DNA of 33,256 bases from Verrucomicrobiales bacterium (GCA_031266335.1 JAISBF010000062.1:1-33256); one strand, 5' to 3'; numbered from the stretch's first letter, positions 1 to 8,171 are shown. The notes: a model not told the origin generated them from the letters alone. Translations and numbers: made by a program.

Positions 1-533
1 TGCGGCGCGTTGTCGTCCTCCAGGTCAATTTTTATCGGCCTTTGCAAGTTCCACGCGTCGGCGCTGCCGCCGTTGCCCCACGATTTGATTTCCGCCGTGC
101 GTTCCTCGCAGTCGTATTCGACATACAACGCGTCGGTGGATATGACGTTAAACCAAAACGAGCCGTCCCCCGAGGTGTCCTTGGGCAGCCGGTTTTTATA
201 TTTGCCCGGTTCGATAAACTCCATCGGCGCGGGACCGGTGAGGATTTGGCTGTCGTAGTACACCCCCCACACATAGCGGGGATTTTCCGGCGTGCTGCCG
301 TAGTCTTGTTTGATAATCGCTTGGTAGGGATGCGCCCCTGCCTCAGTTCTCCGCGTGCGCGCGTTCGCGGTCACCGTCAGCGTCGTGCCGCCCGGCGTGA
401 TTTTGCGCTGGTAGCCGACGCCGGGTGACACGAACCCCATGCGAATCGTCTCAAGCAAAGCGTTCCACGTCGCGGCGGGGATCAGGCCGGGCCGCGTCAT
501 GCGCAATTTCGCCAGTGGATCAATGTCGGGCAT
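1..533 (-). CDS. Phage tail-tip/virion protein, 3' end outside window (partial)
   Basis: Open from an ATG at 533 leftwards to the window edge with no stop, about 177 codons; it is missing from the ORF track because it is unterminated. The product starts MPDIDPLAKLRMTRPG and contains TTLTVTANARTRR and YVWGVYYDSQILTG. I see no signal peptide or membrane segment, and I do not recognise the family. It is the last visible gene of the tail module, downstream of the tape-measure candidate and one other structural-looking protein, so a tail-tip or fibre-related role is inferred from position only. The gap before it (534-587) holds the AT-rich leader repeat. A GTCAGCG word lies inside the gene near 378. 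Confidence 0.6.
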   Translation of the reverse strand, partial: MPDIDPLAKLRMTRPGLIPAATWNALLETIRMGFVSPGVGYQRKITPGGTTLTVTANARTRRTEAGAHPYQAIIKQDYGSTPENPRYVWGVYYDSQILTGPAPMEFIEPGKYKNRLPKDTSGDGSFWFNVISTDALYVEYDCEERTAEIKSWGNGGSADAWNLQRPIKIDLEDDNAP

Positions 534-587
534 AGTTGCAAACTACCAATTCAAAAATACAAATTTTTCATTTTGCTTTTTTATTTT
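534..587 (-). repeat. AT-rich intergenic leader repeat, copy A
   Basis: On the minus strand the gap carries AAGCAAAATGAAAAATTTG, shared with the gaps at 2836-2896 and 5636-5691. It contains a mini-ORF (ATG AAA AAT TTG TAT TTT TGA) just before the start of the downstream gene at 533. Confidence 0.55.
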
Positions 588-1280
588 TTAACTGTAAATC
601 GTGGCGTCCCAGCCGGCGGCGGAATACAACTCAGTGTTGCGCTTGGTGTACCAGCGGCCGTCTTTTCCGGCTGACGAGCCAGTGCGCAGCCAGCCCGACG
701 AGGTTCTCACCCCCAGCGCGTCGGTGGCCGGGCGGGTTGAGTAATAAGTAGTCGTGGTGCGCGTCTTGCTCCCAACCAAATAAGATGTTACCCCGTGATA
801 TTGGCTCCCCGCCTCAAAGCCGCGAAACTCGTGCCATTCTTTGTCGCCGTCCACGTCGCGACATTTTTCCCAAATTGCGCCGTTGCGCGGCGCTTCCGGC
901 GTGCCGGCGATGCTGCCAAACCGCGGATGCTGCATGATGCTCACCTCGATCGTCGCCGCGTCCTCGCGAATGTCCGTGCCCGGCATCCCGCTGGCAATAT
1001 CGTCGCCATCCGGCGCGCCGTACACCAGCTTGAGTTTGCACAAGCTGCCCTGGCCCTCGCTCTTTTTGGCTAACACCTCGCGTAATACCAACTCGCCGGG
1101 ATAACTGGGATCGGCGTCGCCGTACTGGGGCGCGATGTGCTCCCACTCGGCCCATTGGCAGGCGCCGTTGACGGTGTGCGTCTTGCCCGTCTTGGTGATC
1201 GCCACGTCCTCGACGGAATTTTGAATCCAGTCGATGAGCCGGCCGACGGCGGTGACGGTGCCTATTTGTTGACGGGACAT
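588..1280 (-). CDS. Phage structural protein, probable distal tail component (hypothetical)
   Basis: 230 aa starting MSRQQIGTVTAVGRL. Soluble, mixed composition, rich in G/T/Y in the C-terminal half (SKTRTTTTYYSTRP), with no transmembrane segment. I cannot assign a family. It lies directly downstream of the tape-measure candidate and upstream of another unknown virion protein, the usual place for distal-tail or tip proteins in siphovirus modules; that role is inference. The ATG at 1280 is preceded exactly 19 nt upstream by TTGACA, the same arrangement as four other phage genes here. The opposite-strand ORFs at 795-1104 are shadows. Confidence 0.65.
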   Translation of the reverse strand: MSRQQIGTVTAVGRLIDWIQNSVEDVAITKTGKTHTVNGACQWAEWEHIAPQYGDADPSYPGELVLREVLAKKSEGQGSLCKLKLVYGAPDGDDIASGMPGTDIREDAATIEVSIMQHPRFGSIAGTPEAPRNGAIWEKCRDVDGDKEWHEFRGFEAGSQYHGVTSYLVGSKTRTTTTYYSTRPATDALGVRTSSGWLRTGSSAGKDGRWYTKRNTELYSAAGWDATIYS

Positions 1281-1299
1281 GATAATGCGGCGATGTCAA
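1281..1299 (-). promoter_or_regulatory. TTGACA-N13-ATG start-associated element (gene at 1280)
   Basis: TTGACATCGCCGC begins exactly 19 nt before the ATG. The first bases match the elements before 10445 and after 16130 (TTGACATCGCGCC). The distance is too short for an ordinary -35 box serving this start, so the function is unknown. Confidence 0.4.
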
Positions 1300-1425
1300 A
1301 ACCATGCGGGGGAGAAAAAATTCCAAACTCCAAATTTCAAAATCCAATTAAATCCCAATCTGCAAATTTCAAATCCCCAATAGCAACGCTGGCGCGGCAG
1401 CGGTATTTTGTTTGGAGTTTGGCAT
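1300..1425. repeat. Low-complexity CAAATTC-type intergenic repeat
   Basis: The gap between the tape-measure candidate and the next gene holds degenerate repeats of the type AATTCCAAACTCCAAATTTC and TGCAAATTTCAAATCC. They resemble the AATTTG/CAAATT repeats at 2836-2880. No gene is seen. Confidence 0.45.
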
Positions 1426-2835
1426 TTACCCCGTCTCCGCCAGCGGCAACGTGCCGGTCTTGTTCTTGATTTCCTCCAGCGCGCGCAGCATTTTGTCAAA
1501 CAACTGCGTGTGCTTCTTTTCCTCGCCGTCAACGGCGTTCGGCGGCGCGCCCTGGATGCCCTGCGCGGCGAATTGCGCGAAGTCCACGCCGGCGACCGCG
1601 CCGCCGCCGACCTTTCGCAATGAGTCCACCTCGATGCGCGGCCCCGCGTCCTTGGCTTTCTCGGCGGCATCGTCCAGCGCCTTGATTTCGCGGTCAATCT
1701 CAAGGCCGCGTTTCTCGGCCTTGAGCCGCGTTTCCGCGTCGTCAGACGCCAAATCGCCAGTCAGGGATTTTTTCTCGGCCTGCAAAAACTGTTTTTTCTC
1801 ATCCCCGGAAAGCTGCTCGAATTGTTGCTTGAGAATGTCCTGTTGCAAGCCGGTGACGCGCTGCTCTTTTGCCTCAGCCTCCCGCTGTGCTTTGGTTTGC
1901 TGTTGTCGTTGTTTTTCGGCGATGGTTTTGTCCAGATCAATGATTTGCCCGCGCACCTGCTCGGCTGCCAGCAACGCGGAACTCGACTGCAAGCGGTTAA
2001 ATTTTTCCACCAGCGCGGCGCGTTTTTCCGTGTCGCTCATGGACTTCAGGTTGTTGGCTTCCACCAGCGCGGCGTAATCCTGTTCGTCTTTTTCCCGCTG
2101 CTGTTGATATTTGCGCCACACCTCGTCTTCCTCGCCCTGCGCCTGGCGGCGACGGCGGGCGGCATATTCAATCATGCTTTTTTCGAGTTGGTGGGCCTCG
2201 TCGATGTGTACTTTTTTCAGCGCCTGGTAAATTTTTTCACGGGTAATTTTTTCGTTGATGGCGATGTCAGCCTCGGCTTTCTCGCCCGGCGTGACCGCGC
2301 TGTCCTTGGCGCGTTGCAAGCGCACGTCCTCGGCGGCGAGTTGGTCGCCGCGGTGCACCACCTCGGCTTGGGCGTCAATAACGCCCCTTTGAATGGTGCG
2401 AAACGCCGCGCCGCCTAACAACTTGGTCAGCCAGGAACTCTTGGCGATTGGCTCTTCCAAGGCGGCAACTTTCTGGCGTGCCTCGTCCAACTGGCCGGCG
2501 CCCGCGCCGCCGATGTTGATTTTCGCCAACTCGCCAAACTTGTCGGCCACCGCGCCGATTTGCGCGGCGGAGTCGCGCAACACCTTGTTAAGCCCCAACC
2601 CGCCGACCACGGCGAGGGTGAACGGATTAAATGCCGCCATGCCGATAAACCGCCCGAACACGCCGCCCAGCGAACCCGACAGGCCCGCGAGTTCCCGGCC
2701 CAGCGTGGCAATGCCGCGATTGGGCACGGTGCGGCCGAACGCCGAGGTAAACCGCCCCCACTGGTTCTGACACGCCTCGACGCCGGTCTGAAACTCCGCC
2801 CCGTCGAAACTCATCTTGGCTTGCGCTTCGCTCAC
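1426..2835 (-). CDS. Short tail tape-measure-like protein
   Basis: 469 aa from a GTG start (MSEAQAKMSFDGAEFQ). The N-terminal region has a Gly/Ala-rich hydrophobic segment (GLSGSLGGVFGRFIGMAAFNPFTLAVVGGL, roughly residues 52-81). It is followed by a long charged, Gln/Lys/Glu-rich helical stretch with coiled-coil character (about 110-400, for example QRQQQTKAQREAEAKEQR). That architecture, and a place downstream of the chaperone-position gene and upstream of the tip genes, fits a siphovirus tape measure. At 469 aa it would be short for the family, implying a short tail. The GTG overlaps the TGA of a 15-codon mini-ORF in the leader (GTGA), so translational coupling is possible. An alternative is another coiled-coil virion protein. 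Confidence 0.65.
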   Translation of the reverse strand: MSEAQAKMSFDGAEFQTGVEACQNQWGRFTSAFGRTVPNRGIATLGRELAGLSGSLGGVFGRFIGMAAFNPFTLAVVGGLGLNKVLRDSAAQIGAVADKFGELAKINIGGAGAGQLDEARQKVAALEEPIAKSSWLTKLLGGAAFRTIQRGVIDAQAEVVHRGDQLAAEDVRLQRAKDSAVTPGEKAEADIAINEKITREKIYQALKKVHIDEAHQLEKSMIEYAARRRRQAQGEEDEVWRKYQQQREKDEQDYAALVEANNLKSMSDTEKRAALVEKFNRLQSSSALLAAEQVRGQIIDLDKTIAEKQRQQQTKAQREAEAKEQRVTGLQQDILKQQFEQLSGDEKKQFLQAEKKSLTGDLASDDAETRLKAEKRGLEIDREIKALDDAAEKAKDAGPRIEVDSLRKVGGGAVAGVDFAQFAAQGIQGAPPNAVDGEEKKHTQLFDKMLRALEEIKNKTGTLPLAETG

Positions 2836-2896
2836 TTTTCAAATTCCAAATTATAAATTACAAATTGCAAATTTTTCATTTTGCTCTTTGATTTTT
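2836..2896 (-). repeat. AT-rich intergenic leader repeat, copy B, with 15-codon mini-ORF
   Basis: Contains AGCAAAATGAAAAATTTGC on the minus strand followed by repeats of AATTTG type. The mini-ORF reads MKNLQFVIYNLEFEK and stops with TGA overlapping the GTG start at 2835. Confidence 0.55.
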
Positions 2897-3505
2897 TCAA
2901 TCTAGCAGTTTCATCAACTCTTGTTCTTCTTCGTCAAAAATATTCAGCGTCTGCCCGTCATTTTCCAAAATTGCCGCGTAGCGCCACACGGCTTCGCCGG
3001 CAGGCAGTGTCCATACGTTGAAACGATTGCGAAACGGGAAGCACGGCGCGTAGTCGCGCTCGTCGTAGCCGTGCTGTTTCAGCGTTTCCACCATGCGCAG
3101 CAACCACGGCGTCTTCGGGCGCTCGACGGGGGATGCCGGCGTGTCAGTGTCAGCGGCGCCGCCACCGTCAGCGACCGGCGTCAGCGGCGGCGCGAGATAA
3201 TCGGCGAGGTAGGCCGCGAATTTGGCCGCCTCCACCGTCAGCGTTTGCGGGCGGTAATTGCGCAGAAACACGCCGTGGCGCGAGCGAAAATCGCCGATGC
3301 GCCACAAGTCGCGCAACGGCCGTCGGCGCGCGCACACGGCCACCGCCGCTTCCAATTCCGCCCAGCCCGCCGTGGTCTTGGCGAGCAAAAACGGACTTTC
3401 TTGAAATTGCAAACACAGCCAGTGCTCGACCGCAAACGGCCTCAGCCGCGCGCCAAGAACGGTGTGCGGCTGATGTACCAACGCCTCGTAAAAACGCGCG
3501 TCCAT
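2897..3505 (-). CDS. Phage protein in tail-assembly-chaperone position
   Basis: 202 aa starting MDARFYEALVHQPHTVLG. No membrane segment. The middle has a Pro/Ala/Asp-rich linker (DGGGAADTDTPASPVERP) between an N-terminal globular part and a C-terminal acidic part ending in FDEEEQELMKLLD. No family recognised from sequence. Genes between the tube/terminator and the tape measure are usually tail assembly chaperones, so this is the positional guess; I saw no obvious slippery heptamer for the usual -1 frameshift. It follows the upstream gene by only 5 nt. Two GTCAGCG words sit in the linker and a third nearby. Confidence 0.6.
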   Translation of the reverse strand: MDARFYEALVHQPHTVLGARLRPFAVEHWLCLQFQESPFLLAKTTAGWAELEAAVAVCARRRPLRDLWRIGDFRSRHGVFLRNYRPQTLTVEAAKFAAYLADYLAPPLTPVADGGGAADTDTPASPVERPKTPWLLRMVETLKQHGYDERDYAPCFPFRNRFNVWTLPAGEAVWRYAAILENDGQTLNIFDEEEQELMKLLD

Positions 3506-3510
3506 GCCGG

Positions 3511-3864
3511 TCAGGTCAATGAGTTGCCCTCATTGCGCCAGAGCTTGAGATTGACCAACACCTTTTTCCCCGCCTCGCGCGGGCGCCCGATGGTGCGAAT
3601 CAACCACTTGCGACCGCTGGCACCGGACTCCGTCAGCACGTCGAATTTTTGCGGCAGCGCCGTGCCCTGTTTGACTACCAGTTGCGCTTGCGAAACCTCC
3701 TGGGTGCTGTCGTTGCCGGTGACGGTGCAAATCACGCCGCTTTCATCTTCAAGTTCGTCCTCGACGCGAAATTTGTCCTCTTCGCCGAACGCGAGGTTGA
3801 TGTAACCCGTAAACGTCGGGCGAGTTTCGATTTCAACTTTGATGCCTTTTTGTGCTGCTGCCAT
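3511..3864 (-). CDS. Small phage protein, possible tail tube/minor tail protein
   Basis: 117 aa from the ATG at 3864 (MAAAQKGIKVEIETRP); the track's start at 3879 is a TTG five codons upstream. The product is small and beta-strand-like (FTGYINLAFGEEDKFRVEDEL, then SGVICTVTGNDST), ending KLWRNEGNSLT. Family not recognised. The position after a tail-terminator-like gene suggests a tube or minor tail protein; a true tube would usually be longer, so this is weak. TTGACA lies 22 nt before the ATG, a near-miss to the 19-nt spacing seen elsewhere. The next gene follows after 5 nt. Confidence 0.6.
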   Translation of the reverse strand: MAAAQKGIKVEIETRPTFTGYINLAFGEEDKFRVEDELEDESGVICTVTGNDSTQEVSQAQLVVKQGTALPQKFDVLTESGASGRKWLIRTIGRPREAGKKVLVNLKLWRNEGNSLT

Positions 3865-3886
3865 ATAATAATACCGCAAATGTCAA
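3865..3886 (-). promoter_or_regulatory. TTGACA element 22 nt before start (gene at 3864)
   Basis: TTTGACATTTGCGG precedes the ATG with a 22-nt offset rather than 19. It is a weaker member of the start-associated TTGAC set. The rest of the gap to 3954 holds short CAAAACG repeats and no gene. Confidence 0.3.
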
Positions 3887-3954
3887 ATCGCAAAACGCAA
3901 AACGACTGTCAGTTACCGGTTAATCAGTTGTGGTTTTGCGTTTTGAGCTTTGTG

Positions 3955-4428
3955 TTATGAGTTCCCTAGGGACACCGTCACCGTCAGCGCGAGACTGTCG
4001 GCAATGTGATTGTCCGCGCGCGCGGTGGCGCCGCCGCCGAGAACGGGCGTGTAGCCGCTGACGGTGACGCCCAGCGCGAGTGTGTTCAATTCCGCGCACA
4101 CCGCGGCGGCCTGCGCCTCGGCAAGGTCACTGTCAACGCCGAGCAACAACGCGCGCACCCGCGCCACGCGGCGGCGGTGTGTGTCCACGCTGGCCGCGTC
4201 GTCTTTGGGGATGCTGGCCACCACCACCGTTAGCGGCAACTCGAACACGTTGGCGCAGGGCGCGAGTTCCGTGGCGGTGTCGGCGCTGACGATGAGCGCC
4301 GGGTAGGTGTACTTGCCGTCGCTCAGCGCCGGCGTGACGCGGCAGTCGCGCAGTAGCTTGCAAGGCTTCGCCTTGGCCGCCAGCCACGCGGCGAATAATT
4401 TCTCGGTCAAAATTTCCAGGTCGGTCAT
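3955..4428 (-). CDS. Tail terminator-like phage protein
   Basis: 157 aa starting MTDLEILTEKLFAAWLAAKA. The order is an N-terminal helix, YPALIVSADTATELAP, a strand-rich FELPLTVVVASIP segment, HRRRVARVRALLLG and a strand-rich C-terminus (GVTVSGYTPV, LALTVTVSLGNS). This helix-strand layout with a conserved-looking 'xLTVxVxS' strand resembles tail terminator/minor tail U-type proteins, and the position between a completion-type protein and the tube region supports it. Assignment is by pattern and context only. It starts 5 nt after the upstream gene. Two extended CCGTCAGCG words fall in the C-terminal part. Confidence 0.55.
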   Translation of the reverse strand: MTDLEILTEKLFAAWLAAKAKPCKLLRDCRVTPALSDGKYTYPALIVSADTATELAPCANVFELPLTVVVASIPKDDAASVDTHRRRVARVRALLLGVDSDLAEAQAAAVCAELNTLALGVTVSGYTPVLGGGATARADNHIADSLALTVTVSLGNS

Positions 4429-4433
4429 AAAAG

Positions 4434-5288
4434 TTACGAGATAAGTTTAAGGCCGGCGCGGCGCGCCGCCGCGCGCGCGGCGGCGTTGGCGTAATGCACA
4501 AACCAGTCCTGCGCGATTTTCAGCGCCACCTGAATTTGCCGCTCACTGAGAATGGCGGACACATACGGGACGCGATTGATAATCGTGAGGGACGGGCGCG
4601 CGCCGGTGACCTCGACAATCTCGCCCTCGCCGGGGTGCCGCGTGATGAATTTCAACAATCCGCCGGTCCCGCCCAGCAGTCGCGCGCACGCGGCCCAGCC
4701 GCCCTTGGCGCGACCGACGCGCGCGATCACCTGCGTGAAATATTTTTTCGCGCCTTTTTGACTGACTACCATTTTATCGATAAATTTCCAGCGGCCGATG
4801 TCGCGCGTCGCGCCGCCCGCCGCGGTCATGCGCCCGTTGCGAAAATATTTCACGTGCTGCTCCGCCATCTCGGTTAGCGTGGCGGCGGGGCGATAGAGCG
4901 CGCGGTCGGTGCCGTACACGTCGCCGTTTTTTTTGACGAACAAGCGCACGGTGTTACCGTCGCCGTAAAACTCCACGGTTGCGGCGAGCATGGCCGGATT
5001 CATCGGCGCGAAGATGCCGGCGCGCCCGCCGCCGAACTTGACGTTCCATCGCTTGCCGCCGAACAGGTCTTTGTAAATCGCGCCCTCGCTCTGGCGTTGC
5101 GCGGCTTTGCTGTTGCCGAACGGCTGCGTCTCAATCGCCAGCCGAATAGCGACGCGCTGCATAATCTGCCGCAACGAGACTGTCGCCTCGCGCCCCGTGT
5201 GCTCGCGATAACGCCGCAACGCGGACACCACTTCGTTTTTTTTAAACATGGTGCGCACGCCGCCGAGCCGTTGACTGACACCGGTCAT
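4434..5288 (-). CDS. Phage head-tail/tail completion protein (hypothetical)
   Basis: 284 aa starting MTGVSQRLGGVRTMFKKNEV; an internal Met at codon 14 (MFKKNEVVSAL) could be the real start. Basic, helical N-terminus (ALRRYREHTGREATVSLRQI), a central region with WNVKFGGGRAGIFAPMN, and an Ala/Arg-rich C-terminus (AARAAARRAGLKL). No family recognised with confidence; the basic helical character and position between an adaptor-like gene and a terminator-like gene fit a neck/tail-completion role. The ATG overlaps the stop of the upstream gene (ATGA), implying translational coupling. Confidence 0.6.
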   Translation of the reverse strand: MTGVSQRLGGVRTMFKKNEVVSALRRYREHTGREATVSLRQIMQRVAIRLAIETQPFGNSKAAQRQSEGAIYKDLFGGKRWNVKFGGGRAGIFAPMNPAMLAATVEFYGDGNTVRLFVKKNGDVYGTDRALYRPAATLTEMAEQHVKYFRNGRMTAAGGATRDIGRWKFIDKMVVSQKGAKKYFTQVIARVGRAKGGWAACARLLGGTGGLLKFITRHPGEGEIVEVTGARPSLTIINRVPYVSAILSERQIQVALKIAQDWFVHYANAAARAAARRAGLKLIS

Positions 5289-5635
5289 GTGCTTTCATCC
5301 TGCAAAGTTAACACCCACTGGCGCGCGAACCCGTCGCGCTTGACGGCGGCAATGCGCCACCATTCAAATTCCTCACCGTCAGCGCGGCGCACGCCGACCC
5401 GCTCGTTCTCCGCGGGGCGGACGTCATGCGCGGTGGCGACGTCAAAGCGAATATGCAGCATCAGCGCGCGCGTCGCGCCGTACCCGCCGCCGTCGCCGAG
5501 CAACGCGGCGGACGCGGACGGCGCCCCCGCCGCGCCGGAAAAAATCCGCTCGTGATAATTCACCGTCACCGCCCAGACGGTGTGAATGACCCGCTGGACT
5601 TGCGCGTTGAACGATTGAAAATCAGCGGGCGTCAT
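5285..5635 (-). CDS. Head-tail adaptor-like small phage protein
   Basis: 116 aa starting MTPADFQSFNAQVQRVIHTV. It has two strand-rich segments (WAVTVNYHERIFSG and EFEWWRIAAVKRDGFARQWVLTL) separated by a Gly/Ala turn. The size and the position right after the capsid protease are typical for head-tail connector/stopper proteins, but I cannot name the family. It ends in an ATGA overlap with the next gene and begins after a gap containing both the AT-rich leader repeat and a 10-bp-stem palindrome. Confidence 0.5.
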   Translation of the reverse strand: MTPADFQSFNAQVQRVIHTVWAVTVNYHERIFSGAAGAPSASAALLGDGGGYGATRALMLHIRFDVATAHDVRPAENERVGVRRADGEEFEWWRIAAVKRDGFARQWVLTLQDEST

Positions 5636-5676
5636 AAATCACCAATTTTTCATTTTGCTTTTGAATTTTTTAATTC
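5636..5676 (-). repeat. AT-rich intergenic leader repeat, copy C
   Basis: Minus strand carries AAGCAAAATGAAAAATTGG, matching copies A and B. Here the mini-ORF is only ATG AAA AAT TGG TGA and ends 4 nt before the ATG of the next gene. Confidence 0.55.
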
Positions 5677-5699
5677 CCCGATAAACACAGTTTATCGGG
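5677..5699. promoter_or_regulatory. Palindrome CCCGATAAAC-ACA-GTTTATCGGG at S49 gene end
   Basis: A 10-bp perfect stem with a 3-nt loop that overlaps the TAA stop of the protease gene. A near-identical palindrome occurs at 10486-10505. No T-run follows on either strand, so a shared protein-binding site or RNA processing hairpin is as likely as a terminator. Confidence 0.5.
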
Positions 5700-6624
5700 C
5701 GCCGAGCGTCTCGATGAGCGCGAGCAATTCGCCGAAGTCGCTGACGGTGCCGTCGGCGAGGCCGCGCGCGACGGCATCCTCGCCGTCGAAGGTCTGCCCT
5801 TGGTAGGTGTCCGTGCCAAGGCCGCGCTCCGGGACTTGCCCGCGGTGCGTGTCCACAAAGCCGGTGAACCAGCAGTAGAGCCTGTCCACGCGCGCCTGCA
5901 ACAAGGCGCGGTCGCTGTCGTTGAGCGGATTGCCAGGCAAGCCCAGCGCCTTGTACTCGCCCGCCTTGAAGAGTTCGAGTTTCAGGCCCGCCATCTGCAA
6001 CTGCACCGAGCGGTCGAGCAACGCGATGTACACGCCGATGCTGCCGCTGTCGCTGGTGGGCGTGACAAAAATTTCATTGCAACCGGCGGCCAACCAATAG
6101 GCGGCGCTCGCCATTTGCGAATCAGTGAACGCGACGGTATGTTTGGCGAGACTGGCGAGATAACCCGCCAACTCCAACACGCCCCCAGCCGAGCCACCCG
6201 GCGAGTTGAATGCCAGCACAATGTGCCGAATGCGATAATCCGCCATCGCCTCATCGAGCGACTGACGCACCGCCTCAAGCGAACACCCGCCACACGCCAT
6301 TTCCAAGGACGACAGGTGCGCGCCGATCACGCCGTCGACGCTGATGATGCCGATATCGCCGCGCACGCTTTGCATCTGGCGCAACACCAGATGCATCATC
6401 GTTTCCTCGTAGCCTTGCGGCTTGCGCCCGCCGAATCCTGGCGCGTCGGGTTCATAAACTATCGGCGGGCCTGACGACGGGGCAGGCGATTGCTGCGCTG
6501 GCGCGGCAGCGGCGGCCTCGCCGCCCAGCCGCGCCAGTAAAGAGGCGCGCAGCGCGGCGTGCGTCGCCGGCAAGACACAGCACGGCTCGGCGAAAAGTTT
6601 GGTGTAGAGTTGCGCGAATTTCAT
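5692..6624 (-). CDS. S49 family capsid maturation protease (lambda gpC/SppA type)
   Basis: 310 aa. The SppA/ClpP-fold signature is clear: FNSPGGSAGGVLELAGYL (about 139-156), then DSQMASAAYWLAAGC with the nucleophile Ser at about 173, SGSIGVYIALLDRS (about 193-206), and FKAGEYKALG with the general-base Lys at about 225, as known for the S49 Ser-Lys dyad. The C-terminus has GQTFDGEDAVARGLADG, typical of these proteases. No signal peptide. In the phage the enzyme would trim scaffold/portal/capsid during prohead maturation. It is ATGA-coupled to the portal gene upstream. A separate coiled-coil scaffold candidate lies at 10023-10445, rather than a scaffold nested in this gene's 3' end. Confidence 0.9.
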   Translation of the reverse strand: MKFAQLYTKLFAEPCCVLPATHAALRASLLARLGGEAAAAAPAQQSPAPSSGPPIVYEPDAPGFGGRKPQGYEETMMHLVLRQMQSVRGDIGIISVDGVIGAHLSSLEMACGGCSLEAVRQSLDEAMADYRIRHIVLAFNSPGGSAGGVLELAGYLASLAKHTVAFTDSQMASAAYWLAAGCNEIFVTPTSDSGSIGVYIALLDRSVQLQMAGLKLELFKAGEYKALGLPGNPLNDSDRALLQARVDRLYCWFTGFVDTHRGQVPERGLGTDTYQGQTFDGEDAVARGLADGTVSDFGELLALIETLGAR

Positions 6625-8171
6625 GGCTCGTTTTCCTTGTGGTTGATTTTCTTGTCAGGCAAATCCTCGTCGTCAGCGGGCGGCTCGGCGTCAGCGGCGG
6701 CGGGCGCGGGTTTCAAGCCGCGCGAGAGTTGCAAATCGGCGGCGGTCAAGCCGCGTTTGGTCATCTGCTCCTTTTGCCACGCGATGAAGTCCAGCTCGTC
6801 GCTCATCTCGTCGCGCGCGTCCTGGCCGAGCATCCCGTACACGCGACTAGTGGAAATCAAAAACGACTGCCACTTCTTCAAAATCACGTTGCCGTCGCGC
6901 CCGAAGTCCACGGTGATGCGCTCCGGCGTCAGCCACGAGTGCGACCACCACTGCCAGTCGCGGCAGCGCCGCAGCCGGCCCGCCGCCATTTCCTTCGCGC
7001 AGTGGTAGGGAAAATCAAACGCCAGCCACGCATCCACCAAGTCGGTCTGCTCGCTGGCGATGAACACCTGCGCGTCAGCGAGCACCCAGCGCGTGTTGGC
7101 GCCGCCGAGCCGCGAGATATTCCAAAGCAGGTCGGCGCTGATGCCGAAGCCCCAGGCGATGTCGCGGATAAGGTAGGCGTCCATGAACTCAATCGAGTTG
7201 GGATGCGGGCGCGAGTCCAGTAACGTCTTCAAATCGCGTCCGGCGGGCAGCTCGACAATCTCGCCGCCGGTGCCGTGGAAGAAAATTTTGTCGGCGCTGA
7301 CCGTGTTGTTATCGCCGCCGTTCGCGCGTTGCCGCTCGCGCTTCATCGTCTCGACCATGCCGCCGCCGCCCGATTGCTGCGCGGCGGTGGCGATGTAGTA
7401 GCCGACTTGCGCGGAGGTCTTGATGCCCTGTTTGTTGGCGGCGGAAATTTCCGTTAGGTCTAACAGGTTGTTGACCGCGTGCGCGAGCGCGCTGATGCCG
7501 CGCAACTGGCCCGGCGTGTCATACTTTGCCAGCCAGCGCACGTTATCGGCACTGATGACGCGCGCGCGTTCCGCGTCACCGTCGGCGTCGAGCAGCCGGA
7601 ATTTTTGCACGCGGTTCAGCCGGTCGGTTTTCAGCCCGTCCACGAAACCGGCGTCCTCGCCGCCGCCGATTTGCACGCCGGAGTAAAATGCGCGCAACGC
7701 GCCGCCGCTCTGCGACTCGCTGTACACCACGGCGCAATCGCCGTCGCGGTATTTGGTGGCGAGCATCACGCGCTGGGCCTGGGTCGCCGTCAGCCGCGCG
7801 GACACGTCGTAAGTCATGGCCTGGCGCGCGCGCTCGTAATAGGACACCTCGGCGAGTTGGTTCCACTCGATGTCCTTGGTCTCGGCGCGCGGCACCAGGC
7901 CGCTGCCGATGACGTAGTTGGTGACGCCGTTGATGAGCCGCTTCGCGAGGCCCGTGTTCGCGCAGAGAAAATGCGCGCGCCGCGCGATTTCCAGCCGCGA
8001 ATATTTATCGGCCTCGCGGCGCGGGTTCAAGGTCGGCCAATAGACGTAGCCGCGCTGGTTCGTCCACGCCGCGCCCTGGTAGCCGCCGCCGCCGATGAAA
8101 AACGCGCTGGCTGCCGCTGACAGTGCCAGACCGTCGGCGCGGGATTTGGAAAATTTTTTCTTGCGGCTCAT
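6621..8171 (-). CDS. Phage portal protein (lambda gpB type)
   Basis: 516 aa, normal for the lambda-type portal family (about 500-550). Diagnostic segments include RLEIARRAHFLCANTGLAKR and INGVTNYVIGSGLVPRAETKD near residues 60-120, YRDGDCAVVYSES (about 143), GISALAHAVNNLLDLTEISA (about 220), and FMDAYLIRDIAWGFGISADLLW (about 334). The C-terminus is Ala/Asp/Pro-rich and charged. It forms the dodecameric DNA channel at one capsid vertex and docks terminase. It is ATGA-coupled both to the small gene upstream and to the S49 protease downstream, a compact translation-coupled unit. Several GTCAGCG words lie in the gene, including in the variable C-terminal tail. Confidence 0.9.
   Translation of the reverse strand: MSRKKKFSKSRADGLALSAAASAFFIGGGGYQGAAWTNQRGYVYWPTLNPRREADKYSRLEIARRAHFLCANTGLAKRLINGVTNYVIGSGLVPRAETKDIEWNQLAEVSYYERARQAMTYDVSARLTATQAQRVMLATKYRDGDCAVVYSESQSGGALRAFYSGVQIGGGEDAGFVDGLKTDRLNRVQKFRLLDADGDAERARVISADNVRWLAKYDTPGQLRGISALAHAVNNLLDLTEISAANKQGIKTSAQVGYYIATAAQQSGGGGMVETMKRERQRANGGDNNTVSADKIFFHGTGGEIVELPAGRDLKTLLDSRPHPNSIEFMDAYLIRDIAWGFGISADLLWNISRLGGANTRWVLADAQVFIASEQTDLVDAWLAFDFPYHCAKEMAAGRLRRCRDWQWWSHSWLTPERITVDFGRDGNVILKKWQSFLISTSRVYGMLGQDARDEMSDELDFIAWQKEQMTKRGLTAADLQLSRGLKPAPAAADAEPPADDEDLPDKKINHKENEP

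Noticed and set aside
1281-1299. TTGACA as an ordinary -35 promoter box
   Set aside because: It is only 19 nt before the ATG and has no -10 box that would start transcription before the gene.
2897-3505. Programmed -1 frameshift for a tail assembly chaperone
   Set aside because: No slippery heptamer near the 3' end that continues into an open downstream frame; only the stop and an AT-rich gap follow.
4080-4501. Several Arg-rich ORFs in other frames (4080-4289, 4133-4501, 5000-5281)
   Set aside because: Out-of-frame translations of GC-rich genes; Arg/Pro/Ala biased with no motif.
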